DNA of 64,000 bases from Lachancea mirantina. Its lineage: Eukaryota > Ascomycota > Saccharomycetes > Saccharomycetales > Saccharomycetaceae. Below, one piece after another: positions 1-9,931 of the stretch. The stretch lies in assembly GCA_900074745.1 (NCBI GenBank), contig LT598468.1, positions 992,001-1,056,000 of the forward strand. The letters are read 5' to 3'. Position numbers and translations under genes: made by a program. Below the pieces are notes generated by a model. It did no database searches. It was given only the letters and a program-made list of their open reading frames with translations, and had not been told where the DNA came from. The stretch's first letter is position 1, and each line of letters starts with the position of its first letter.

Positions 1-1
1 G

Positions 2-1234
2 ACACGGCTAAAGTCGCTTTACTCTGACTTTAAGGTATTGAAGGAACTGAACCCTGAGGGCTTTGCCGCTAACAAGCGATTATGGAGTGATTTTTTGGTT
101 GATAAGTTATCAAAAGATAGAGTTGTATTGGAATCTGGTTCGAAGCTTTTACAGAAACTTAAATGCGATGATTATGGCGTTCCTTTGAGTATTGATGTGG
201 TATTAAACGATTTGGTTCAACATGGTACCTTGGTTGAAATGGGGGAGTTCCGCAAGGGACCATCGACAATTCTCAAAGTCGTTAGATGGCCATTTAAGCT
301 GTTTAATCAATCAGACTCACGATTGAAACATAATGAAAAGAATTATTTAAAACCGGTTGACTATGTTATTATGCCACATTTGGAGAAACGTTATGAACAA
401 TTAAGCAACAAGTTGGACGATATTTGTTCAAGGGCCACGACGTATAAGGATCTGATATTTACGCAATCAAAATTCTGGCAGAAATTGGAAATCGGGAGCC
501 GGTGGAACGAAGTCGAACTCTCGATCATGTTGGTGTACCTGGAGCGGTACAAGCTTCAAATAGTCGTTGGGGGCGAAATTGTTAAAATTTGCAATGAAAG
601 AGTTGCGCCGCTCGACGTTAGTGGGAGACCTGATAAAGTGACTGAGTTGGATAAAAACATCGTGTCTGTGGAAACCTCAAAAGAGAATAATCTATTGCAA
701 ATGGAAAATTTGGAACGTCAAATAGACAAGATCTCCCAACATTTGGCGCGCAGCGCCAAGGAACAGCGATCTCGAGATGTAATTAAGACGCAATTACGTA
801 TCAAACAGGTTTTGCAGGCAAAGCTGAAAGAAAGTTGTTCGAGATATGAAAATTTGGCCCTTGTTTCACTCGATTTGGATACTGCGGCAGAAAACGTGAA
901 TTTGCAAAAAACGTATCAAAATGTTCACTCGGCTCTCAAGACCGTGAACGAGTATAGCGGTGAAATTGCGCATCTTCAGGACTTGATAAATGATATTTCG
1001 GACGAACGTGCCAAGACGCAGGAAGTTAGCGAGATCCTGGCCCAGAATTCAGGTTCCATCGACGAAATTGAGATCGATCAGGAACTCGAAAGTCTCATCA
1101 AATCTATGCACGAACAGGATGAAGCCCTTGAAAAGCTTAAAAAGCTGGAAATAAAGGACACAGAGCCAAAGGTAGAATGCGACCCCGAATCCGAACCGCC
1201 CACTAATAAAATACAAGTACCTTTACCGTCATAA
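2..1234 (+). CDS. CHM7: CHM7, ESCRT-III-like nuclear envelope protein (5' truncated by window)
   Basis: The frame is open to the window's first bases, so the N-terminus is missing; about 410 residues remain against about 450 in S. cerevisiae Chm7 (YJL049W). The first readable residues (TRLKSLYSDFKVLKELNPEG) precede the first in-frame TTG, so no internal start is needed. The first 200 residues resemble the winged-helix part of the family. Residues from about 210 on are charged and helical with coiled-coil character, as in the ESCRT-III/Snf7 core. In yeast, Chm7 works with Heh1 at the nuclear envelope in surveillance of defective nuclear pores and in membrane sealing (family knowledge). The neighbour is the UBX6/UBX7 orthologue, convergent with a gap of only 9 bp, matching YJL049W-YJL048C. 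Confidence 0.88.
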   Translation, partial: TRLKSLYSDFKVLKELNPEGFAANKRLWSDFLVDKLSKDRVVLESGSKLLQKLKCDDYGVPLSIDVVLNDLVQHGTLVEMGEFRKGPSTILKVVRWPFKLFNQSDSRLKHNEKNYLKPVDYVIMPHLEKRYEQLSNKLDDICSRATTYKDLIFTQSKFWQKLEIGSRWNEVELSIMLVYLERYKLQIVVGGEIVKICNERVAPLDVSGRPDKVTELDKNIVSVETSKENNLLQMENLERQIDKISQHLARSAKEQRSRDVIKTQLRIKQVLQAKLKESCSRYENLALVSLDLDTAAENVNLQKTYQNVHSALKTVNEYSGEIAHLQDLINDISDERAKTQEVSEILAQNSGSIDEIEIDQELESLIKSMHEQDEALEKLKKLEIKDTEPKVECDPESEPPTNKIQVPLPS

Positions 1235-1243
1235 TTTAGTTCA

Positions 1244-2422
1244 TTAATCCTTTTTCTTATCTTCTAAACTAACGTTATTACCATTGAACGTTTCATCTCG
1301 ATCTTCCTCAGCTTTGTCGCCCGAATTCACAAATTTGTAAACGTTAGGTGACACTGGTCTTGAAGGTAGGCTCAATTCTGATGGATTTCTACCCAGACGA
1401 TGACTCAAGAACGGTGAAGTCGCTGGAGAAACGTACTTAGAAGAAGGTTCTGACGTTGCGTCTTCGGATTGTGAGGCCTTCGCATTACCCTCAGACGCGG
1501 GCTGCGTTTCCTTTGCCGGAGTAGCCCACCAATTGGAAACCGAATTGTACATTCTGCCCAACAATCCAGGATCCTGGGCATTCATTATGCGTGGATTCAA
1601 ATCCTCTGTATCTAGAGGTTTGAGAATGAGTGCGGATCTCGGCGTTAAGTTCAGATCACTTAAATTCTGGGATTCTTGACTTTTTTGGAATGTAGACCTT
1701 GGAATAGCACGATGGAAAACGTAAGGTGTGTTCCCGTCGGTACGATTAAGAGCTACCCACTGCCGTACTTCTTTCAAAGTCAAATTTGAAGGAAACTCGT
1801 GACTGATTGAGTTACCATCGAACAACCGAAACAAAAGTGCACACTTGTTAGCTTTGGAACCTAAATTCTTGATGTAATTATCCTTTGGTTCCTTATGTCC
1901 CGAAGCTTCGGCTTTCAAACAGCGTTCGCGTGATTTGAGTTCTTTCCTATCGGCTTCTACAAGTTTCCGAATCCTGTTTCTTTCTTCCCTTTCCTTACGT
2001 CTTTGTTCCATCAAATCCTTCTGATAGGACTCAACATCTTTCGAAATCTTGCGTGTTCCCACAGCAGACGTGACATTCGATTCCTGAGGCATCAAATAAT
2101 CCGTTAGTTCCTGCGAACACTTCGAAGCATCACTTTTCTCATCCAAAACAACTTGTACTTGACCATTTCTGATGCAACAAACGCTAGGAGCAGCGATATT
2201 CGGGATAATAGCTTTGAAGTAACTAAATTCTTGCGAATTTTGGCTCAATTTCAAAGCAACACACCGATCCTTAACCTTTAATCCCAAATCTTTGGTAAAC
2301 CACGAATTTAACCACGAATCATCGCCACCAGAACAATACACTAACAAAGCTTGTTGACTCTGCACCGACGCTGCAACAGCTTTGTTGACTTCACTGGAGA
2401 ACGCGATTCCTAATGGTTCCAT
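1244..2422 (-). CDS. UBX6/UBX7: UBX-domain Cdc48 cofactor, UBX6/UBX7 orthologue
   Basis: A 392-residue protein with ATG start. Residues 1-110 look like a thioredoxin-like fold. Residues 130-175 are very rich in K, R and E and form a likely coiled coil. A UBX domain spans roughly 188-270, ending in ALILKPL and containing the loop AIPRSTF, which corresponds to the FPR loop that contacts Cdc48. The C-terminal tail is low-complexity and polar. UBX proteins recruit Cdc48/p97 to ubiquitylated substrates. S. cerevisiae has two post-duplication copies: UBX6 beside CHM7 and UBX7 beside CHK1. Here one gene sits between CHM7 and CHK1, so it is the single pre-duplication orthologue of both. It is divergent from CHK1 with about 164 bp between the start codons. 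Confidence 0.88.
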   Translation of the reverse strand: MEPLGIAFSSEVNKAVAASVQSQQALLVYCSGGDDSWLNSWFTKDLGLKVKDRCVALKLSQNSQEFSYFKAIIPNIAAPSVCCIRNGQVQVVLDEKSDASKCSQELTDYLMPQESNVTSAVGTRKISKDVESYQKDLMEQRRKEREERNRIRKLVEADRKELKSRERCLKAEASGHKEPKDNYIKNLGSKANKCALLFRLFDGNSISHEFPSNLTLKEVRQWVALNRTDGNTPYVFHRAIPRSTFQKSQESQNLSDLNLTPRSALILKPLDTEDLNPRIMNAQDPGLLGRMYNSVSNWWATPAKETQPASEGNAKASQSEDATSEPSSKYVSPATSPFLSHRLGRNPSELSLPSRPVSPNVYKFVNSGDKAEEDRDETFNGNNVSLEDKKKD

Positions 2423-2586
2423 ATTCCTTTACGGTTTGTACGGCGAGCTGTTCAATTAAAGTCGATAATTGGATATCTTGAAATTCAAGTTCTCGTATAT
2501 TTTACACTTTTAAATTCAATTAACAATAGACTTAACAAAACACTAATTGAAGGACCCATTGACAGAGTCATATGAGCTTATGAGGC

Positions 2587-4261
2587 ATGGCCATGATAGA
2601 TGATGATAGCAGGGAAATTAACTTTTCTCAGATTTCGAAAATTCCACGTATCAAGCACTTAAAGATTGGTCAAACAGTTGGCTGTGGATCGTTTGCATTG
2701 TAAGTGAAAAATTGAAAGAAAGCGACAAAACTTGGTGACGTCCTGTACTAACTGATACGATTCGTTTGTGAATCCTGAAAGTGTGAAAAAGGCTACTTTA
2801 GAAGAGGATCCTAGTGTCGTTGTAGCAGTCAAATTCGTGCATTTACCAACATGTCAAAAATTTGGAATGGCTGAAAATGATGTGCTTCAAGAAGTTGTAC
2901 TACAGTCCAAATGTAGTGGGCATGTCAATGTGCTCAAGGTAATTGATTGTAATGTTTCTCAAAATTTCTTGTGGATTGTGATGGAAATGGCCGAGGGAGG
3001 TGATTTGTTTGATAAAATTGAACCTGACGTTGGTGTGGACGTGGAAGTAGCACAGTTTTATTTTCAACAGCTCGTTCGAGCCGTGGACTATTTGCATGGT
3101 GCTTGTGGTGTAGCGCACCGCGATATTAAACCGGAAAATATTCTTTTGGATAAACGTGGAAATTTGAAATTGGCAGATTTCGGACTGGCGTCCAAATTTA
3201 GACGGAAAGATGGTTCCAAGCGGATTTGCAAAGATCAACGCGGTAGTTTGGTCTACATGGCTCCTGAAACTGTGCTGTCAACCGGTTATTTTGCTGATGC
3301 TACCGACATATGGTCCTGTGGTGTTTTATTATTCGTGTTGTTGACCGGCGAAGCGCCATGGGAAGCTCCTACACACGATTCAAACCAGTTTCAAGCGTTC
3401 ATGAATGACGGTGGTCGAATTGATACGGGCCCCTGGGCCAGGATCAATATCGAAGGATTGAGTATACTCAGAAAATTACTGCAATTCGATTCGCGACATC
3501 GACCCTCGGCTGCAACCATTAAAACATACCCATGGTTTGCCCGGAAATCTGCGTTTGCCGATGACAATGGTATGTGTTCCCGTCCGGAGCTACTATCCAG
3601 AAGACTTTTCGATAACCTTCATGTCGCGCTTAATGAAGATATTGCTAGCAGCCACCATGAAAGTTGTCCGAAACCGCGTCAAGTTTTAAGCACTCAGCCA
3701 ACTCATTTTGATTTAGTCAAATTGAAAGTCGCGTCGCCTGATTTGGAATCATTTGCCTTGACGCAAGCCGGTTTTACGCAAGGTTTATCCGACAGGCTAC
3801 CATCTTTAACCCAAGAGGATAGTTTGTTCGATTACCTAAATAGAGATCAAGCTACACAACAGTTCATGACGCACAAAGGTTCGGTACAGAATATTTTTAC
3901 AATCGACAGGCTTACGAAATTTTATTCACTTAGCGACATGGAAACCATCATTTCGCAGCTAGAAAAAGCTATAAAAGCTTCTGGTATATCGGGCCAAAAT
4001 GACTTGCTGAAAACTTTCGTTGCATTGAGAAATTCCCCAAGTGGAATCCAGTTGAAAAGCCCAATCTCAGTGCAATTGAAAACAACTGATCGGAAAGGTT
4101 GGCTCTTATCGGGTTCTATAGATATAATTCAGATTGACGAACGATTGAGGGTTGTAGGATTTGAAAGGAAACGAGGAGATCCTCTTGAATGGAGAAGGTT
4201 TTTCAAAACCGTGGTAAGATTTTGTAAAGAGCTCATTTACATCCCGACGTCAATGACATAG
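2587..4261 (+). CDS. CHK1: CHK1 checkpoint protein kinase, two exons
   Basis: The spliced gene, exons 2587..2699 and 2782..4261, gives 530 residues (S. cerevisiae Chk1 has 527). Exon 1 starts MAMIDDDSREINF (a second ATG lies at 2593) and carries most of the glycine-rich loop, GCGSFA. Exon 2 continues with VAVK (ATP-binding lysine), HRDIKPEN (catalytic loop), DFG and an APE-type MAPE motif. The C-terminus has the conserved VGFERKRGDPLEWRR block of the regulatory KA1-like region. Chk1 acts downstream of Mec1 and Rad9 to block anaphase by stabilising Pds1 after DNA damage. The contiguous frame alone would begin after the P-loop and lack part of the kinase lobe, which is why the upstream exon is needed. 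UBX7-CHK1-RIF1 order matches YBR273C-YBR275C. Confidence 0.93.
2700..2781 (+). other. CHK1 spliceosomal intron (82 nt)
   Basis: The donor GTAAGT is at 2700-2705, a perfect TACTAAC branch site is at 2746-2752 and the acceptor AAAG ends at 2781, 30 nt from the branch adenosine. It joins TT to T, making a phenylalanine codon in the middle of the kinase P-loop (GSFA-F-VKK) and keeping the frame. S. cerevisiae CHK1 has no intron, to my knowledge. Confidence 0.9.
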
Positions 4262-4291
4262 TTTAAAAGGTTTAGCCATTTAGTATCAACT

Positions 4292-7200
4292 TCAAGTTTT
4301 CCTCATGTCAATACTATTGAGGCGGTTAACCATATCAATCAGTTCTTGCCGCAGTATATCTCTTTCTTCGGGTATAAGCTTGCTCAGAGCATCATTATTG
4401 AGGTATCGCAAAATTTCCATTAAGGTCTCAATTTCGACTTTCCTACTTGAGGCGTTCAAGAATTTATCCTTTTCACATTTCTTATCAGCAGGTGACTCAA
4501 AGTGACTTTTCTCAGCGTTGCGTTCTTCCAGAAGAGAGACTGAAGCATTAATTTGATTTGTCCTCTGTGTGATAAAAGTTTTCGAGCGTCCAGTAGAAAT
4601 TACTTGCTCTTCACGCCCTTCAGGTTGTCGAATCTTGAGTGTATTGAAAATGGGGATTTTGAGAATCCCGTTGTTCCTCAACTCAACGGATTTTTCCAAA
4701 TTTTCGGTAACTTCTGACACTATTCCATCAACAGCATCACGCTGGTATTTCTCCTTGTGTTCAGGAAACTTAGCTTGCGCTAGGCTATCGTGGATAAGGT
4801 CATGCCTTCCTAAATTCCCATAGTAACCTGCCGCGTCTCTTTTGGGCAAAACAATTCCTTTTGAATAAAGCTGGTTGATCGAACGCGACTTCGATTGTTT
4901 TTCTTCAACTACAGCAGGTTTATTGTTCTTTGCCAAAAATTTGTCTTGCTTTGGTTCTGAGCGGCGTGATGAGGGATCATTAGTCTTGATATTATCAACA
5001 TTTGTGACGGCATTCGGCTCTGTACCGGCATCAGTGCCGAGAACTTCGAAAGAAGAAGCGTCTTGTCTTTCAACAGTTTCATTACTGATGGCATTTGAGG
5101 TTGAAGTCTCTCCATCAATCCTTTCGAGTCCACGATGCATTCCTGCCGGAACTTGCTTCTCAGCAAACATACCATTTGGCATATCCCGGAAAGCAGCTTT
5201 TCGTAATGGGAGAAACTGATATATAAACCCACCTTCTTTACCTTTTGGTTCCGCTTGCTTTGCATGGTATTCACTTTTTCGGCTGGTGTTCATATTAAGA
5301 GGAAGTTCTTCTGTAACCTGGCCCAGATTAGAGCTTTTGGCTAATGCTTGCAACCTTTTCAAGGCTATAGAAAGTCTGGAATCAAGGTTGAAATTCATAG
5401 TCTCCAAGAGATCATAAAGCATCTCCAGGTTGGCTGTGTGTTTCCGATCTCTAAGAGCTACAATGAGCTCCGACAGACATTTTATAATTGCAGGATCTCC
5501 TAGTGAGTCTACAAATAAATCCCTTTGGTCGCTCAAAGCAACAAAGATATGAAATATTGGCTCAGTCTCACCTTCCTGAAGGGAATGTTCCATTACTTTT
5601 AAAAGTGGCATTCTGCATGATTTGAAGCGTCCCAGGATTAACGCCAGCGTTCTGGGATCGGCATACTTGGATAGATGCTCCAAATTATCTTGAAGAAAAG
5701 CCATAGATGGCATGTACTTCCTTATAGCTATCAGGAATTGAATGAACGCATTGGTCTGTTCAGCGTTAGGTGCTTTAATTGCTAATTCAAGCAATTTATT
5801 AACTACCCTGTTAACTTTGTTATCCGTTGTTTGATTATTATCTTGATCAACAAGACTCTCAAAAATTGTGGCGGCAAAAGGAATGATTAAATTCCGAAAA
5901 TCAGATTCTATGACCACGTCAATCAATTTTATGAGTGCTTTTTGAGGAACATCCTCTATGCGCTCCAGAAACGTTTCGAGTATTTCCTCTGAAAGCGGAA
6001 TTCGTTGCCTTAGAAGATTGACATACTCATTAACTAGGCATTCATGTTCGAATATCTCATTCTTGCGTCTTGAACTGAAATCTTCAGTATTCGAGAGTAG
6101 ATAATACAGATATTCCTCTGTAAGATTGTTCTTCGTTAAGACTTCGAGATGCAAAAACAACACATCTTCCAATAAGTATTGCAACTTTGACCGAGCGAGC
6201 GAGTGCTCCTCCGCGAGAGCATATTCAATCAACAGTAAAATATCTTGATCCTCCCATCTCGAACTGTCAAGTTCAACAAGGGCTTCAGGTGTGACAAGAT
6301 TAGTTTTGCACAGTTCAAATAAATTGTGAATAGCCCGTGGGGTGGGTACAGCACTGATAACTTTCAATATTGACTTTAAGTTTGACGAATTCGCTTTCTG
6401 ATATACCAAATCCGAGGCCGTGATGTCTTGAATGACTGCCCTAGTCTCGCCATCACCAAAGCTCAAGAAAATGTCACATAAGTAGAATTCATCAATCTTG
6501 ACTTGAGGATTGCTAAGGATACCCTTCAATAATTGACTACCATCTAAACCGAATTGTTTCGAGCTCTTACGCAATTGGCACAATATGCTGTGGACTGATT
6601 TGTCAAGGAGTGTTTCCCTATCAAATTGGTCAAAAATTTGGCTGAATGTCATAATGAAGAGTCTTTGAGGTTCTTGCTTGAGCATCGGAATGGATTTTAG
6701 AAGAAATTCTAAACAGCGGTGCTTCCTCTCTCCACTTTGACCTTTCCGTAAATTCTTCATAACACCTAGCGCCGTGGTTACACATAAATCAGATGTATCA
6801 CCGATTTGCCGAGACAAAAGCGGGAAGATATGGTCTATGATAAAATCGCAGATCTTTTCGGTATTAGGAGGTGGAATCTCCAAAAAGTCCTCCAGCTGTA
6901 TTCCATTCGCAGCTATGACTTTGGCAGCGACAAAAATACTCTTGGTCGATTTTAGCCGCTGGTCAGTAAAGCCGAGAAGGTTCCAGAAAATCTTGTGAAC
7001 GTTCTCAAACAGAGCTAGACTGCAATCGCTCGCGATGAAAAATTTGAGGAGTGGCTTTAAAACGCGCTCTAAAAGAGCATTAAAATAGACACTTTCTTGA
7101 AGCTTAGGATTGCAGAAAAGCATGTAAGCCAGGGTATTGAAAAGAAAGATTTGAGAATTAAGTAAGGAAACATTCGTTCTTGCTTGAAAGCTCTTGTCAA

Positions 7201-8908
7201 ACGGAGCATAAAGGATTTCGGATATGAAGGCTAATTGTTCTTCTGATTTTGGTGGCTCCGCTAGCACAACATATACTACAATTCTCCAGGATCTGAGAGC
7301 CAAGCCTTGAGCGGTTTGATCAAGCCCGAAGCAAAGTAATATTGGTTGCAGCCATTCGATATCAAGCGGAGCGCTCTCGTCAAGTTTACGTTTAAGGTGA
7401 AACAGCCCAAATGTCGCCAACCAAAGATCCATGCCTATCTTACAGTCATTTTTCTTGTTGATGAAATCATTAATACGTTCAATAAGGGAGTCAGAGATCA
7501 GTTGGTCATCAAAATCAATTGAATTATTAATAACCGCATAATCGTTGTTCTTTCTTTCAAATACGAACATCGTTTTACATTTTGGAAATGCGTTTAAAAA
7601 GCCATAATCGAGGTCATTGCTATTCAGACAAGCTTTATAGGTGTCCAAAAGAATTGACGTACACGTAGTTGCAATTTTCATGGAATAAGTTTCGTCACTA
7701 GTTAAGATGCTCAGTATTATCTCACCAGGAAGCCATTTTTCCAAATTTCCCACCATGAATCTGGGAAACTTGCTGATAAAGCTTTTCAATAAAAGCAAGC
7801 GTTCGTAAGTCAAATTTGAACTATCAATATACCTCATATTCAAAATGCTGTCAAGCATTTTTTGCACATCTTTTTCCGAGAAATAAAGTGCACTAAATTT
7901 CTCTTCCCTGAGAAGGGCTATTTGGGCCGATATCATTACTTTGCTCGAGTTGGGGTGGCACAATATTATAAGGGAAGAATCAAGGATCTGTTTGAATGCT
8001 TTTCGTTGCGAGGCTTTCTTTTCAAGTGCTTTAATGATTCTAAAATTGGACAACAACGAGTTGGAAAAACGAATGATCTGCACATAGAGCCTCGAGACGA
8101 ATGGATCTTTCCTTTGGTTTGCTAGCAATTTTTCCTGTGTCTCGACCATATGCACAGGACATATCTGCAACAGTTCGTCCAAATATTCCATAACAATATC
8201 CATCTTCTTATTGCTGATCCTGGTATTGTTTGATCCAGTAACAATGGGCACTACGTTGTTTAATGTAGCATAGATCTCAAAATCCCTATTTTCCTTCAAC
8301 AGGTCACTTGGCTTTAAAAAGCGAATTCCGCCCTCAATGATGTTTCTGAACTGTACTAAATCGTTCATGTCAGAGACGTTATGAACTTCTCCCATAACCC
8401 AAAACTCAGGATTGTGAGGGCTGATACAGATTTCGGGCTTAAATTCGTATAACTGGGTTAGTGCAGCCGAACTCTTATTCATCTGGCCGTCTGGGCTAAT
8501 GCTCTGACCGGATGGGCTTTTTAAAATTGGTTTATACGTTTTCAAAGCGTTTTCACGGTGTGGGCTCGAAGAAAGATTTATTTGAGGAGGCGAAGACTCC
8601 AATTTGTCCGAAAACGTCACTGATTTACGCGTTAAAGGTGAACTATTTCTCGTGGGTGAGCAACTTTTCCGATATCGAGGACTAGATGGTATCATAGCTG
8701 GTCCCTCGGGCAGTTTAACAGGCGAGGGAGAAGTTTGTTTAGCAGAAACGTGTTTCACACCTTGTAATTGAGCCGCTTCACTAATCGTGCTCAAAAGAGT
8801 TGATAACCTACCATACGCCGAGCTTTTCCGTCTTTTGTTTTGATGTTCTATGTGCTTATCAATTGCATCAAGTGCCTTGGTCCGCTTACTGTTGGGAGAG
8901 CTCTTCAT
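4292..8908 (-). CDS. RIF1: RIF1, telomere and replication-timing regulator
   Basis: A 1538-residue protein with ATG start; S. cerevisiae Rif1 has about 1916. Residues 1-140 are disordered, basic and rich in S/TP. They hold a PP1 (Glc7) docking motif RKSVTF (residues 94-99) and a SILK-like KPILK (126-130), the pair through which Rif1 recruits Glc7 to oppose Dbf4-dependent kinase at origins. Residues about 150-1200 are helical and fit the HEAT-repeat hook. The segment about 1200-1480 is polar and disordered, where the Rap1-binding motif lies in yeast. The last 50 residues (EIETLMEILRYLNNDALSKL) match the tetramerising C-terminal domain. It is convergent with CHK1, as in the YBR274W-YBR275C pair. 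Identity rests on synteny, the motifs and the domain order. Confidence 0.92.
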   Translation of the reverse strand: MKSSPNSKRTKALDAIDKHIEHQNKRRKSSAYGRLSTLLSTISEAAQLQGVKHVSAKQTSPSPVKLPEGPAMIPSSPRYRKSCSPTRNSSPLTRKSVTFSDKLESSPPQINLSSSPHRENALKTYKPILKSPSGQSISPDGQMNKSSAALTQLYEFKPEICISPHNPEFWVMGEVHNVSDMNDLVQFRNIIEGGIRFLKPSDLLKENRDFEIYATLNNVVPIVTGSNNTRISNKKMDIVMEYLDELLQICPVHMVETQEKLLANQRKDPFVSRLYVQIIRFSNSLLSNFRIIKALEKKASQRKAFKQILDSSLIILCHPNSSKVMISAQIALLREEKFSALYFSEKDVQKMLDSILNMRYIDSSNLTYERLLLLKSFISKFPRFMVGNLEKWLPGEIILSILTSDETYSMKIATTCTSILLDTYKACLNSNDLDYGFLNAFPKCKTMFVFERKNNDYAVINNSIDFDDQLISDSLIERINDFINKKNDCKIGMDLWLATFGLFHLKRKLDESAPLDIEWLQPILLCFGLDQTAQGLALRSWRIVVYVVLAEPPKSEEQLAFISEILYAPFDKSFQARTNVSLLNSQIFLFNTLAYMLFCNPKLQESVYFNALLERVLKPLLKFFIASDCSLALFENVHKIFWNLLGFTDQRLKSTKSIFVAAKVIAANGIQLEDFLEIPPPNTEKICDFIIDHIFPLLSRQIGDTSDLCVTTALGVMKNLRKGQSGERKHRCLEFLLKSIPMLKQEPQRLFIMTFSQIFDQFDRETLLDKSVHSILCQLRKSSKQFGLDGSQLLKGILSNPQVKIDEFYLCDIFLSFGDGETRAVIQDITASDLVYQKANSSNLKSILKVISAVPTPRAIHNLFELCKTNLVTPEALVELDSSRWEDQDILLLIEYALAEEHSLARSKLQYLLEDVLFLHLEVLTKNNLTEEYLYYLLSNTEDFSSRRKNEIFEHECLVNEYVNLLRQRIPLSEEILETFLERIEDVPQKALIKLIDVVIESDFRNLIIPFAATIFESLVDQDNNQTTDNKVNRVVNKLLELAIKAPNAEQTNAFIQFLIAIRKYMPSMAFLQDNLEHLSKYADPRTLALILGRFKSCRMPLLKVMEHSLQEGETEPIFHIFVALSDQRDLFVDSLGDPAIIKCLSELIVALRDRKHTANLEMLYDLLETMNFNLDSRLSIALKRLQALAKSSNLGQVTEELPLNMNTSRKSEYHAKQAEPKGKEGGFIYQFLPLRKAAFRDMPNGMFAEKQVPAGMHRGLERIDGETSTSNAISNETVERQDASSFEVLGTDAGTEPNAVTNVDNIKTNDPSSRRSEPKQDKFLAKNNKPAVVEEKQSKSRSINQLYSKGIVLPKRDAAGYYGNLGRHDLIHDSLAQAKFPEHKEKYQRDAVDGIVSEVTENLEKSVELRNNGILKIPIFNTLKIRQPEGREEQVISTGRSKTFITQRTNQINASVSLLEERNAEKSHFESPADKKCEKDKFLNASSRKVEIETLMEILRYLNNDALSKLIPEERDILRQELIDMVNRLNSIDMRKT

Positions 8909-9277
8909 ATCCTTAACATTTGGCTAGCCTCAGTGACTTGTTTTCAATCGAACCCATAGTTTGATTGAGGATGATGACCATGATGACCATGATGAAGGAC
9001 TTGATCGTTAGATTGGATTAGATCGTTTCACGTGTATGTCACGTGGCTTGATTTAACACATTAAGTAAAATCAAGCGATGAGTTAAAGACTTCATATAAA
9101 AGGTCAGGAACCAGTGAACAATATTTCTCCTTTGACCACAAAGGTAATTTTGAGGTCGATATTTTTATTAGTAGGGATTATCTGAATAAAATTATCCTGA
9201 ATTTTCGAGGAGAAAGCTTGTTTTTTCTTCGAGTAAAGGCCCATATAGCCCGAGTTGTGGAGTTTTGAAAACATACC
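8909..9277. promoter_or_regulatory. Divergent RIF1/YPT10 promoter with two CACGTG sites
   Basis: A 369-bp gap between divergent start codons. Two CACGTG E-boxes (9029-9034 and 9040-9045) lie 11 bp apart, centre to centre, about one helical turn, and could bind Cbf1, Pho4 or Tye7-type bHLH dimers. A GCGATGAG (PAC-like) string is at 9075-9082. An ATGACCATG-type short tandem repeat lies at about 8970-8997. No coding potential was seen. Confidence 0.5.
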
Positions 9278-9880
9278 ATGAAAAATAGCAAAAAGGAGCT
9301 TTTCGCGCACTTGAAATTGGTTCTTCTCGGAGAATCGTCTGTGGGTAAGTCGTCCATTTTGACTCGGTTTACTACGGGCCGCTTTCTGAAGAATGATGCC
9401 ACTATTGGTGCCGCTTTTACATCGAAGTCAGTCACGTATGAGACACCGACAGAGATTAAAACTATTAGTTTTGAGATTTGGGATACTGCTGGACAGGAAA
9501 GATATAGGTCACTTGCACCTCTTTATTACCGAAATACGGATGTTGCTCTGATTGTTTTCGATGTAACGGTGAAAGAAACTCTAACAAAAGCTGAGAGCTG
9601 GATTCACGAGCTTAAGGAGCATATGAGTGACGAATCTCGAGATGAGCCTCATATAATAGTTGTTGGCAACAAAACTGATCTTTTGGCGCAGCCCATGTCC
9701 TATAATGAAAGTTATGCCTTGGTAAGTGCGAAATCTGGCGAGGGTATTGAATCCCTCTTCACGTCTATTGTAGAAGCCATTCCTCCGACTAAGTTCGTTG
9801 AAGAAAACGATTTAGGAAGTAAAAAATCGAAGGTAGATTTGCGAAGGAAAGAGTCGAGAAACCAGAGCTGCTCTTGCTGA
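9278..9880 (+). CDS. YPT10: YPT10-type Rab GTPase
   Basis: A 200-residue Rab-family GTPase with ATG start (S. cerevisiae Ypt10 has 199). It carries the P-loop GESSVGKSS (residues 18-26), an effector-region ATIGAAF, WDTAGQERY (switch II), NKTD and SAK guanine-binding motifs, and a C-terminal CSC expected to be geranylgeranylated. Rab GTPases of this group act in endosomal or Golgi membrane traffic; the precise role of Ypt10 is poorly known. The identification as YPT10 rather than YPT52, YPT53 or VPS21 rests on its convergent neighbour SHM1, as in YBR263W-YBR264C, plus the short region between NKTD and SAK. The stop codons of the two genes are about 50 bp apart. Confidence 0.82.
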   Translation: MKNSKKELFAHLKLVLLGESSVGKSSILTRFTTGRFLKNDATIGAAFTSKSVTYETPTEIKTISFEIWDTAGQERYRSLAPLYYRNTDVALIVFDVTVKETLTKAESWIHELKEHMSDESRDEPHIIVVGNKTDLLAQPMSYNESYALVSAKSGEGIESLFTSIVEAIPPTKFVEENDLGSKKSKVDLRRKESRNQSCSC

Positions 9881-9931
9881 TGTCACGTATGTAATATATC
9901 ATGAATTTATAAAAACTCAAGACCATCTATT

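Noticed and set aside
9075-9082. PAC elements (GCGATGAG) before YPT10 and at 12585-12592 before the first NCS1 gene
   Set aside because: Single copies with no RRPE partner in genes not tied to ribosome synthesis; probably chance.
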